64,000 nt of DNA, taken from contig VLTH01000002.1 of assembly GCA_008125075.1 (NCBI GenBank), positions 2,216,874 through 2,280,873 of the forward strand. The letters are read 5' to 3'. This document shows positions 8,283 through 18,000 of this stretch, one piece after another. The notes beneath the pieces are model-generated. The model saw only the letters and a list, made by a program, of their open reading frames with translations. It was not told the origin of the DNA and did not search any database. Every line of letters starts with the position of its first letter. Within the stretch, counting starts at the first letter, position 1. Made by a program: the position numbers and the translations under genes. The DNA is from Acetivibrio alkalicellulosi. Its GTDB lineage: Bacteria; Bacillota; Clostridia; Acetivibrionales; Acetivibrionaceae.

Positions 8283-9929
8283 ATGGCAATAACTCGTACA
8301 AATATTATGATCTGCGTTGGTACAGGCTGTCTTGCCACTGAAAGTGAGAAAGTATTAAAAAACCTTGAACTTATACTAAAAGCCAGAGGTTATGATAAAG
8401 AAGTAAAGATTATTAAAACTGGTTGTTTTGGGTTCTGTGAGCAGGGTCCAATAGTCAAGATTGAGCCTGAAAATGTATTTTATGTTCGGGTTGGTCCAAA
8501 GGACGCTAAAGATATTATTGATGAACACATAATAAAAGGCAGAAGAGTTGAAAGGTTATTATATAAAGAGCCATTTCAAAATGAAGGTATAGACAAACAG
8601 GAAAACATACCCTTTTATAAAAAACAACTTCGTGTTGCATTAAGGAACTGTGGATTGGTAAACCCTGAGGATATCTATGAGTACATAGCTTTAGGTGGTT
8701 ACGAAGCATTAGGTAAAGCTATAACAAAGATGTCCAGAGATGAAGTCATTGATACAGTTAAAAAATCTTGTCTTAGAGGTCGTGGTGGCGGAGGCTTTCC
8801 AACAGGCGTTAAATGGGAGATTGCTAAAGCTCAGGAAAGTCAAGTCAAGTTTATTATATGTAATGCTGATGAAGGTGACCCAGGTGCCTTTATGGACAGA
8901 AGTATATTAGAAGGTGATCCTCACAGCGTATTAGAAGCAATGGCTATAGGTGGCTATGCAATAGGCTCGGATAAAGGTATTATATATATCCGGGCAGAAT
9001 ACCCACTAGCCATTTCACGTCTAAAAACTGCCATATCTCAGGCAAGAGAGCTTGGACTTTTGGGTAAAAATATTTTTGACACAGATTTTAATTTCGATAT
9101 TGATATAAAGTATGGTGCTGGTGCCTTTGTATGTGGTGAAGAAACAGCCCTAATAAATTCATGTGAAGGAAAAAGGGGTGAACCCAACTATAAACCCCCA
9201 TATCCAGCTCAAGAAGGGTATTGGGGACATCCTACCTGTGTAAATAATGTTGAGACCTTTGCAAATATTCCTTCAATTATAACAAAGGGTCCTGAGTGGT
9301 TCACTTCAATGGGTACTGAAAATAGTAAAGGAACAAAAGTTTTTGCTCTTGCAGGAAAAATTAACAATGTGGGTCTTGTAGAAGTACCTATGGGAATTAC
9401 CTTAAGAGAAATTATTTACGATATCGGCGGAGGAATACAGGGTGGCAAAAAGTTCAAAGCAGTTCAGACAGGTGGCCCATCTGGTGGTGTTATTACTGAA
9501 AATGAGCTTGATACTCCTATTGATTATGATAGTTTAACTGGAATAGGTTCAATGATGGGGTCTGGCGGAATGATTGTTATGGACGAGACAGACAACATGG
9601 TAAATATAGCTAAGTTTTATCTTGAGTTTACCATGGACGAGTCATGTGGAAGGTGTACTCCCTGCCGTATAGGAACAAAGCGTCTCTATGAGATGCTCAA
9701 TAAAATAACCAGTGGAAAAGCCACTATGGCTGATCTTGATGCTATGAAACAACTATCATATATGGTCAAGGATGGGTCACTTTGTGGACTTGGACAAACA
9801 GCACCAAATCCCATTATAAGTACAATGAAGCACTTCTGGAACGAATATGTAGCCCTTGTGACTGATTATGACAATCCACAAGGTGAAGGAAAGTACGAAG
9901 CAAAGAATAAGATAGGAATTGAATCCTAG
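8283..9929 (+). CDS. hydB: HydB-type NADH/FMN subunit of electron-bifurcating hydrogenase (NuoF family)
   Basis: 548 residues. Residues ~5-100 form a thioredoxin-like [2Fe-2S] domain ('CVGTGCLATES', 'TGCFGFCEQGP'). Residues ~150-330 hold the NADH/FMN domain: 'LRGRGGGGFPTGVKWE' and 'ICNADEGDPGAFMDR', then 'YGAGAFVCGEETALI'. An SLBB segment follows, then the four-cysteine [4Fe-4S] site 'ESCGRCTPCRIG' with 'SLCGLGQ'. It stops soon after, without the C-terminal two-[4Fe-4S] ferredoxin extension (CPAGVC-type) seen in many HydB proteins. This subunit would oxidise or reduce NAD(H) at FMN, the proposed bifurcation site. AGGAGA precedes the ATG. Confidence 0.93.
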   Translation: MAITRTNIMICVGTGCLATESEKVLKNLELILKARGYDKEVKIIKTGCFGFCEQGPIVKIEPENVFYVRVGPKDAKDIIDEHIIKGRRVERLLYKEPFQNEGIDKQENIPFYKKQLRVALRNCGLVNPEDIYEYIALGGYEALGKAITKMSRDEVIDTVKKSCLRGRGGGGFPTGVKWEIAKAQESQVKFIICNADEGDPGAFMDRSILEGDPHSVLEAMAIGGYAIGSDKGIIYIRAEYPLAISRLKTAISQARELGLLGKNIFDTDFNFDIDIKYGAGAFVCGEETALINSCEGKRGEPNYKPPYPAQEGYWGHPTCVNNVETFANIPSIITKGPEWFTSMGTENSKGTKVFALAGKINNVGLVEVPMGITLREIIYDIGGGIQGGKKFKAVQTGGPSGGVITENELDTPIDYDSLTGIGSMMGSGGMIVMDETDNMVNIAKFYLEFTMDESCGRCTPCRIGTKRLYEMLNKITSGKATMADLDAMKQLSYMVKDGSLCGLGQTAPNPIISTMKHFWNEYVALVTDYDNPQGEGKYEAKNKIGIES

Positions 9930-9947
9930 GATTAAAGAGGTGAAATA

Positions 9948-11732
9948 ATGGCTGGAAGTCAGAAAACTCATGAAGATAAAAAGACAATAAATGTTATTAT
10001 AAATGATCAGCACTTACAAGTGCCTTATGGCATTTCTATTTTAGAGGCATCTACCGAAGCAGGTGTTAGAATCCCTACCCTATGTCATCTTGATCTACAT
10101 GATATTAAAATGGTGAACCAGACGGCATCATGTAGAGTTTGTATGGTTGAACTGGTAGACTCAAAAAACAATAGAAATAAGCTGGTACCTGCATGTGTCA
10201 CAACTATAACAGACGGAATGATAATACGTACCGATACATTAAGGTCTATAACAGCAAGAAGGACGTCTGTGGAACTTTTACTATCCAATCATCCTAATGA
10301 ATGCTTTACCTGTCCTAAAAATACTGATTGTGAACTTCAGGCGCTGGCAGCAGAGTTGGGTATAAGAAAAATCCGCTGGGAAGGAGAAAGGATGAACTAT
10401 CCAAAAGACATTTCCAGTGATGCTCTTGTCAAGGATTCAAATAAATGCATCTACTGTAGACGCTGTGAAACTATGTGTAACGAGGTTCAGACCTGTGGAA
10501 TACTATCAGGTATAAGCAGAGGATTTAATGCTTTTGTAGGGCCTGCTTTCAACATTCCTATGGTTGAGTCATCTTGTACTTACTGTGGCCAATGTGTTCA
10601 GGTGTGTCCAACGGCAGCACTTACAGAAGTTAATCATTCGGATAAGGTTTGGGAAGCTTTAAATGACCCTGATAAGCATGTAATTGTCCAGACTGCACCT
10701 GCAATACGTGTTGCCTTAGGTGAGTTGTTTGGTATGGATCCAGGTACTATTGTAACAGGAAAAATGGTAACTGCTCTTAAAAGATTAGGATTTGACGCTG
10801 TTTTTGATACCGACTTTGGAGCTGACCTTACAATTATGGAGGAAGCATCAGAACTTATTTATCGTATTCAAAACAATGGGACATTGCCAATACTCACAAG
10901 CTGCTGCCCTGCATGGGTGAAGTTTATAGAGCATCAGTTTCCAGAGCTTTTAAAAATTCCATCTACCTGCAAATCACCCCATATTATGTTTGGTACAATA
11001 GCCAAAACCTATTATGCCAAAAAAAATGGGATTGATCCTGACAACATTGTAGTAGTATCAATAATGCCATGCATTGCAAAAAAAGCTGAAGCCAAGAGAC
11101 CTGAGCTTACAAAGGATGAGCACAATAATGTTGATATAGTAGTAACAACAAGAGAACTTGGTGCCATAATAAAAGAAGCAGGTATTAAGTTTGAAGATTT
11201 ACCCGAAAGTGAATATGATAGACCTTTAGGAGAAACAACAGGTGCTTCAGTTATATTTGGAACTACCGGAGGCGTAATAGAAGCAGCCATTCGTACAGCT
11301 CATGAGTGGATTACAGGAAAAGAACTAGAAAATGTTGAGTTTAATCAACTAAGAGGTTCTGACGGTCTTAGAAAAGCTACAGTACAAATTGGAGATAAAG
11401 AACTTAAAATAGGAATCGCAAGCGGTCTTGGAAATGCACGTGCACTTTTAGAGGAAATAAGAGAAGAAAAAGACAAGTATGATGCCATTGAAATTATGGC
11501 ATGTCCAGGTGGTTGTATTGCAGGAGGTGGACAGCCTTACCACCACGGCAATTATGAAATAGTTAAAAAAAGGCAAGATGCTATATATGAAGAAGATCGA
11601 AACAAAAAACTTAGAAAATCTCATGAGAATCCCGAAATACTTAAGCTTTATAAGGAGTATATTGGTGAACCATATGGAGAAACTGCTCACAAACTTCTTC
11701 ACACTCATTATGAAGAAAGAGAGAGAATATAA
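9948..11732 (+). CDS. hydA: [FeFe]-hydrogenase catalytic subunit HydA
   Basis: 594 residues. From the N-terminus: a plant-type [2Fe-2S] domain (residues ~15-95, 'ASCRVCMVE'), a His-Cys3 [4Fe-4S] site ('HPNECFTCPKNTDCELQ'), two [4Fe-4S] sites ('CIYCRRCETMC', 'CTYCGQCVQVCP'), then the H-cluster domain. All three H-cluster signatures are present: 'TSCCPAW', 'MPCIAKKAEA' and 'MACPGGCIAGGGQP'. The chain ends in the small-subunit-like C-terminus with no extra ferredoxin domain. It catalyses H2 formation or uptake in the cytoplasm, taking electrons from ferredoxin and NADH through HydBC. It is the last gene of the operon, 18 bases after hydB. Confidence 0.96.
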   Translation: MAGSQKTHEDKKTINVIINDQHLQVPYGISILEASTEAGVRIPTLCHLDLHDIKMVNQTASCRVCMVELVDSKNNRNKLVPACVTTITDGMIIRTDTLRSITARRTSVELLLSNHPNECFTCPKNTDCELQALAAELGIRKIRWEGERMNYPKDISSDALVKDSNKCIYCRRCETMCNEVQTCGILSGISRGFNAFVGPAFNIPMVESSCTYCGQCVQVCPTAALTEVNHSDKVWEALNDPDKHVIVQTAPAIRVALGELFGMDPGTIVTGKMVTALKRLGFDAVFDTDFGADLTIMEEASELIYRIQNNGTLPILTSCCPAWVKFIEHQFPELLKIPSTCKSPHIMFGTIAKTYYAKKNGIDPDNIVVVSIMPCIAKKAEAKRPELTKDEHNNVDIVVTTRELGAIIKEAGIKFEDLPESEYDRPLGETTGASVIFGTTGGVIEAAIRTAHEWITGKELENVEFNQLRGSDGLRKATVQIGDKELKIGIASGLGNARALLEEIREEKDKYDAIEIMACPGGCIAGGGQPYHHGNYEIVKKRQDAIYEEDRNKKLRKSHENPEILKLYKEYIGEPYGETAHKLLHTHYEERERI

Positions 11733-11748
11733 GGTGTAGATACCAGAA

Positions 11749-11784
11749 ACGAACCAACATTTTTAGATGTTGGTTCGTTTTTTG
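11749..11784 (+). terminator. Terminator of the hydrogenase operon
   Basis: ACGAACCAACAT pairs perfectly with ATGTTGGTTCGT around a 6-nt loop and is followed by a T-run. Confidence 0.9.
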
Positions 11785-11841
11785 TTTGCATTGTTAAGTT
11801 AAAATAACTTTTTGAATTATGGATTTTATTTATAAATTATG

Positions 11842-11886
11842 TTACCATTAAATAAAAGTTCTTTTTATTTAATGGTAATGTTTTTT
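11842..11886 (+). terminator. Second hairpin with T-run upstream of the GH9 gene
   Basis: TTACCATTAAATAAAA pairs with TTTTATTTAATGGTAA and is followed by TGTTTTTTG. The rest of 11785-12190 is AT-rich with no gene seen. Confidence 0.55.
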
Positions 11887-12192
11887 GAGTTGCATAGTTG
11901 GTGTTTTCATAATTAATTTGTTAAACTTACTTGGTGAAATATGGTATTTCAAAGACATGAAAACAAACCTATTAAGATACATAACTTATTAGTTTAATAA
12001 AATTACTAATATATTTTTCAAATCATTTCGCCTTTCTGTTTAACAATTTTTAGTACTACATGTTTTCAGTTAATAAACTTTAAATCATTATTACATTTTT
12101 TCAAAGTATATACAAACGCGCAATTTAAAATATATAACAAATGCTTTTGTTGTATATTTTAATATATTATTAAAAATTTATAAGGAGTGATG

Positions 12193-14685
12193 TTGAAAAT
12201 GTTCAAAAAGAAAGTATCATTATTATTGGCCTTTGTCATGGTTGTATCTTTATTAGTTCCGCAAATTTTGGCGAATACTACCACACCAGAAGAAGGTTAT
12301 CGGAAACTTCTGGATCATCAAATTTTTAAAGATCAACCTGTGGCTGGTTGGTCTGGTAGTGGTGGAGGAGAACTTGAAGTTGTTAATTCCACTTTACCAG
12401 TTGACTCTGATGTGACCTATAAGGGATTACCATCACTTAGGTTAAATGTTACTAGCACTGGTCAATGGTGGGTCTCTCTTCTTACATTCAGAGGATGGAA
12501 TACTCACGATTTAACCCAGTATGTACCAAACGGACATTTGGAATTTAACATTAAGGGTAAAAATGGTGGAGAATCCTTTGAAATAGGTGCACGGGACAAA
12601 GTATACGAACGGAGTATAGGACTAGAGTTTACAATAACGAAACCTATCACCGACTATGTTACAATAACTGACGAGTGGCAGCAGGTAAAAATACCTCTTA
12701 TTGACATAATGGATCCTGCACAAGGCTATTCCCCACTTGATTCCCTTTGTCTTATTCTTGAACGTCTTACTAATGAACCATTTACAGTTTGGATTAATGA
12801 TATGAAGATAACTTCCCCCGATAACGAAAAGTCATTTCCTGAAATAAAAGTTAATCAGGTAGGTTTCTTAACTAATATGGAGAAATTTGCTCTTGTTACA
12901 GGATTTCCAGAAGTTTTGACTGCTGATGTGGGAACAGGTTTTTCAGTAGTTAATACTTCAAACGGTTCTATTGCTTATGAAGGATCATTGATTTTACTTT
13001 CAGAATTTGAAGCTAATGATTCAGGTGAAAAGATTTTAAAGGCTGATTTTTCAGATTTAAAAATACCAGGAGAGTATTATATTAAAGTTGACGCTGATGG
13101 GATCGAAAATTCTCTGAATTTTATGATTGGTGAGGATATTTACAATTCACTCTTAATTGATTCTTCAAGATATTTTTATTACCAGCGTCAGGGTATTGAA
13201 CTTGTTCCACCATTTGCACCTGATTATCCTCGTTCAGATAAAACTCCTCAGGATTCAGCAGCTGTTTTCAGATCAGGTACCAGAGATCCAATTGATGTTA
13301 CAAAAGGATGGTATGATGCTGGAGATTATGGAAAGTATGTAAATGCAGGTGCAACTGGAGTTTCTGATCTGTTTTGGGCATATGAAATGTTTCCTTCTCA
13401 GTTTAGGGATGATCAATTCAATATACCTGAAAGCGGAAATGGCATCCCTGACATTCTCGATGAAGCCAGATGGCAACTTGAATGGATGCTGAAAATGCAA
13501 GATGAAGAAAGTGGAGGCTTTTTCCCAAGAGTACAATCTAATGATGATAATAATGTAACTCAAAGAATAATTATGGATCAGAATGGACCTACTACAGATG
13601 ATACTGCTTGTGCAGCTGCTATACTTGCACATGCGTATATTATTTACAAAGATATTGATTCAGATTTTGCCCAAGAGTGCCTTAGTGCTGCAAAAAAAGC
13701 ATGGAATTTCCTTGAGAATAATCCCAACAATATTGTTTCTCCATCTGGCCCATACAACGTGCGTAATGACCGTAGTAATAGGCTCTGGGCAGCAGCATCA
13801 CTTTTGAGAGCAACCGACGATTCAGTTTATAATGAATACTTTTTAGATAACTATCAAAGTTTTTCATCCAAATTCCGTGATGATTGGGGTTATGCTCATG
13901 GCTGGGGAGATATGTGGCTTACTGCTTTCTTTATGTATTATAAGGCCGAAAGCAGGCAAAGAGCAGCAATAAACTGGATAAATACAGAACTAGATGTATG
14001 GCTTGAAAAAATGATTACAAGATATGAGAAAAATCCATGGTATAATGCCATTGTTCCTGGCAATTACTTCTGGGGCATAAATAAGCAGGTATTGAATGTT
14101 CCTATGAGTGCTATAATAGCATCTAGTTTAAGAGACACATACACTGATAGAATAGCTAACTTTGGACTTGGATCCCTTGGTTGGGTTTTAGGTGCAAATC
14201 CACTTCGTTTAAGTTTTGTATCAGGGTTTGGAGAAGACTCAATTGAAGAAATCTTTAGCACAATATATAATAATGACGGAAAGCCTGGAATACCAAAAGG
14301 ATACTTAGCTGGAGGACCTAATAGGTACGAAGGCGAAGGACTATCTAGATTTGCTGCTAAGTGTTATACAAGAAGTGCAGGAGACTGGGTATCAAATGAG
14401 CATACAGTTTACTGGAACTCACCCCTTGTGTTCATGGCTGCTTATGCCAATAATAAAGCTTCTTCTGAGGCTGACTTCAAGTACGGAGATGTAAATGGAG
14501 ACGGAAAAGTTGACTCATCCGATTATATACTAATCAGAAGACATGTTCTTAACATTTCTTCAATTACTGATCCCATAGCATTTAAGGCTGCAGATGTAAA
14601 TGGCGATGGAAACATCAATACATTGGATGTTGTATTAATGAGAAGATACATACTTGAAATAATAGACATGTTCCCTGTTGAATAA
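12193..14685 (+). CDS. Cellulosomal family 9 glycoside hydrolase with dockerin
   Basis: About 830 residues, secreted. The signal peptide is 'FKKKVSLLLAFVMVVSLLVP'. Residues ~35-215 form a beta-sandwich resembling a CBM30-type carbohydrate-binding module. An Ig-like CelD_N domain follows ('PEIKVNQVGFLTN'), then the GH9 (alpha/alpha)6 catalytic domain with 'KGWYDAGDYGKYVNAGATG' (catalytic Asp pair) and 'SNEHTVYWNSPLVFMAAYA' (catalytic Glu). The last ~65 residues are a type I dockerin with two calcium repeats, 'GDVNGDGKVDSSDYILIRRH' and 'ADVNGDGNINTLDVVLMRRY'. It would cleave beta-1,4-glucans while docked to a scaffoldin cohesin. AAGGAG at 12182-12187 fits the TTG at 12193 or ATG at 12199. Confidence 0.94.
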   Translation: MKMFKKKVSLLLAFVMVVSLLVPQILANTTTPEEGYRKLLDHQIFKDQPVAGWSGSGGGELEVVNSTLPVDSDVTYKGLPSLRLNVTSTGQWWVSLLTFRGWNTHDLTQYVPNGHLEFNIKGKNGGESFEIGARDKVYERSIGLEFTITKPITDYVTITDEWQQVKIPLIDIMDPAQGYSPLDSLCLILERLTNEPFTVWINDMKITSPDNEKSFPEIKVNQVGFLTNMEKFALVTGFPEVLTADVGTGFSVVNTSNGSIAYEGSLILLSEFEANDSGEKILKADFSDLKIPGEYYIKVDADGIENSLNFMIGEDIYNSLLIDSSRYFYYQRQGIELVPPFAPDYPRSDKTPQDSAAVFRSGTRDPIDVTKGWYDAGDYGKYVNAGATGVSDLFWAYEMFPSQFRDDQFNIPESGNGIPDILDEARWQLEWMLKMQDEESGGFFPRVQSNDDNNVTQRIIMDQNGPTTDDTACAAAILAHAYIIYKDIDSDFAQECLSAAKKAWNFLENNPNNIVSPSGPYNVRNDRSNRLWAAASLLRATDDSVYNEYFLDNYQSFSSKFRDDWGYAHGWGDMWLTAFFMYYKAESRQRAAINWINTELDVWLEKMITRYEKNPWYNAIVPGNYFWGINKQVLNVPMSAIIASSLRDTYTDRIANFGLGSLGWVLGANPLRLSFVSGFGEDSIEEIFSTIYNNDGKPGIPKGYLAGGPNRYEGEGLSRFAAKCYTRSAGDWVSNEHTVYWNSPLVFMAAYANNKASSEADFKYGDVNGDGKVDSSDYILIRRHVLNISSITDPIAFKAADVNGDGNINTLDVVLMRRYILEIIDMFPVE

Positions 14686-14701
14686 AAAGTAATATCTTTA
14701 A

Positions 14702-14745
14702 AAATGAAACGAAGGGTCATCTAGACCCTTCGTTTCATTTTTTAT
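14702..14745 (+). terminator. Terminator after the GH9 gene
   Basis: AAATGAAACGAAGGGTC pairs with GACCCTTCGTTTCATTT followed by TTT. Very stable. Confidence 0.9.
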
Positions 14746-14931
14746 ATGTAATTAATTTCAATATGTAAAAGTTAATCATTTTAGCTATTTGCATCTACTG
14801 AAGTAACAGGTTTATCTTTCTTCCTCCACCTTTCCTTCTAAGTGTTTCATCTGGCATTTACTTTAAATGCTAAATCGTATTTTACATTTCAATATTAACT
14901 TTTATAGTAAAAATTAATATTGAAATATTTC

Positions 14932-14960
14932 TTGAATTTACCTCTAAACAATAATATAAT
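14932..14960 (+). promoter_or_regulatory. Probable sigma-A promoter of the kinase-GGDEF gene
   Basis: TTGAAT and TATAAT at an ideal 17-base spacing, about 110 bases upstream of the start codon. No gene is seen in 14746-15072. Confidence 0.55.
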
Positions 14961-15072
14961 TATAAATATTAGCAAATCTTGCTATTGTTTGAGGTTATTT
15001 TCGTTATTCCTTAGTAATTAGCCGAAATTCGTATTGTATTTTGCATCATAAAAATAATGGGGGCAATTTATT

Positions 15073-18000
15073 ATGATTAATTTACCAGGATATGAAATTA
15101 ATGAACAGCTTTTCAAAAGTTATGATACAACAATATTTAAAGGAAAAAGTAATTTAGATAATACTAATGTTATTGTAAAAGTCTTAAACAGTGAATATCC
15201 TTCAACAGAAATACTAAGTAATTTTAGAAGGGAATATTTTATCACAGAAAGATTGTCTGGCGATAAAATTATAAAAGCATCTAAACTTGAGAACTTTAAT
15301 AATAGTTTAGCTATTGTGATGGAAGACTTTGGCGGTAAATCTTTAGCTGATGTTTTAAAAACCAATAAATTAGATATAAAAGAAAAACTGATGCTTTCTA
15401 TTGATATTGTTGATGCATTAATGCAAATTCACGAGCAAAAGGTGATTCATAAAGATATAAATCCTTCTAACATTATTATTAACATGAGAACAAAACAAGT
15501 AAAAATTATAGATTTTGGAATTTCCGCCAATCTCAAGGTGGAGAAGCCGCAAAATTCATCTTTTATAGAGGGTACAGTACAATATATTTCTCCTGAACAG
15601 ACAGGAAAAGTTAATAGGATAATAGACTACAGATCGGATTATTATTCTCTTGGTATTACACTATATGAAATGTTTACAGGAGTATTACCTTTTGATGGAG
15701 ATGAACTGGAAATAGTTTATGGTCATATAGCCAAGATACCCAAAGGGCCTAAGGTGATTTACAACAAAATTCCTTCTGCTATCTCAGATATAATCTTAAG
15801 ATTACTTGCAAAAAATGCCGAAGATAGATACCAAAGTTTATCGGGCTTAAAATATGATTTGTTATATTGTCTGGAGAATCTGGAATCGAAAGAAAAGCTA
15901 GTTGGCTTTAAAATTGCACAGAAGGATTTTTTAAACAGGTTTCAGATTCCGCAAAAGCTATATGGAAGAGAAAAAGAGCTTGAAGATTTGAGAAAAATAT
16001 TCAAAAATCTAGAAACGACTAAATTAAGATTGTTATTGGTATCTGGTTTTTCTGGTATTGGGAAAACCTCCTTAATAAGCGAGATGAATAAAGTAATAAT
16101 AAATCAAGGAGGTTACTTTATATCAGGTAAATTTAATAGGCTTCAGAGCAATATTCCTTATAGTGCTTCAGTTTCAGCTTTCAGAGATTTGATAAGAAAT
16201 ATAATCTCAGATAGTAAAAATATCAAAGTATGGAAAGATCGATTAATTGAGGCATTAGGATCTAACGCTAAAATTGTTATGGATTTTATTCCTGAACTGA
16301 AAGATATTATAGGCGAGCAGCCTGAAGTACCTAAGCTTAACCCTGTGGAAGAAAAAAATAGATTTCAGATGGTATTTGGTAATTTTTTAAAGGTGTTTGC
16401 AAGAAAAGAACATCCTCTGGTAATGTTTTTGGACGATCTTCAATGGTGTGATTTCCCAACTACAGATTTCTTAAATTATATTCTTACTTCGACAGAAATA
16501 GAAAACTTTTTGATCATTGGAGCGTATAGAGATAATGAAATTTCAGAAAGTCATCCTTTAATGTTAATGCTCAATCAAGCAAAAAACATTCCTGGCAGCT
16601 CAGATTTTTTAAAGCAAATATATTTGAAACCACTAACGGAACAAGCGGTAAACCAGATGGTTGTCGATACATTGAATTGCCATAATACAGATACTTGTGC
16701 TCTTACGAGCTGTTTATACAGTAAAACCAAAGGAAATCCTTTTTTTACAATACAATTATTGAATTCATTATATGAAAAAGGTATATTTAAGCTTGACGAA
16801 AATGAATTTTGCTGGAAATGGGATATGGAGAAAATGAATGAGGCCCAGATAAGTGACAATGTTGTTGAGTTTATGATACAAACTCTAAACTCGCTTCCTG
16901 CCGATTCATTGGATATTATTAAGAAAGCTTCCTGCATAGGAAATACTTTTGACATAAGAACTCTTTATTATTTATGTGGCGAAATTAAAAATATCTCTCA
17001 TGCACTATGGATAATAATTGATAAGGACTTGATTGTTCCTTTAGATATTAATTACAGACTGCTTCATATGCCAAAAGAGGAATCCATAAAACTTGATATG
17101 AAGATTAAATTCCGTTTTAGTCATGATAGAGTTCAGCAGGCAGCGTATTCAATGATATCCGATGAGGATAAGTTGCTAATTCATCGGGAAATAGGAAAAC
17201 TTCTAATTAGTTTATATTCAGACCAAAATAATTTAGATGATAATATCTTTGAAGTAATTAGCCATTTGAACATTGCAAAAGATTTAATCCACAAAAAAGA
17301 TGAACGTATAGAACTGATGGAGTTGAATTATTCAGCTGGTAAGAAGGCAAAAGGCAATGTTGCATATGAAATTGCAAATAACCATTTTAAGGTGGGAAAA
17401 ACATTATTAACAGAAGAAGAGTGGAAGGAATATCCCGGTAAGTTATTTGAATTGTCTTATAATTTAGCTGAATCAAATTATTTAGCCAGAAATTTTGAAG
17501 AAGCCATTGAACTTTGTGAGGATTTATTTATAATAGCTTCAGATAATATTGAAAAGGCTAGTGTATACTCCTTAAAGGCAAAGGTAATTGAATTTAGAGG
17601 TGATAAAAAGAAAAAGGTAATTGAAGAAGTTGCTAAAGGACTCAAATTGTTGGATGTTGATTTGCCAATTGAGGCTTCTGAGATTGAACAAAAGCTTAGT
17701 GAAGGCATAGATAAAATGGTTGAATATATAGGTAGTTCTAGTATTGAGAATTTGGTCAATCTTCCTGTTATGACTGATAGAAAAAAGATTATGATCATGA
17801 AGATGTGTTTTCAGCTACCAGCAACCGCATATCAGTATAACCCTTCTCTTAGTTTCTTGATGCAGGTTACAGTATTTAACATGGCATTAAATTACGGAGT
17901 TACAGAAGTAACCTGTAAGAATTTTTTAGAGTGTGGAATAATGTTGGGTTCATTACTTGGTAATTATGAGGCAGCTTATCAATTAAATACAGTTAGCTTT

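Noticed and set aside
13157..13867. Long out-of-frame openings inside the GH9 gene
   Set aside because: They are shadows of a strongly supported coding frame with catalytic motifs.
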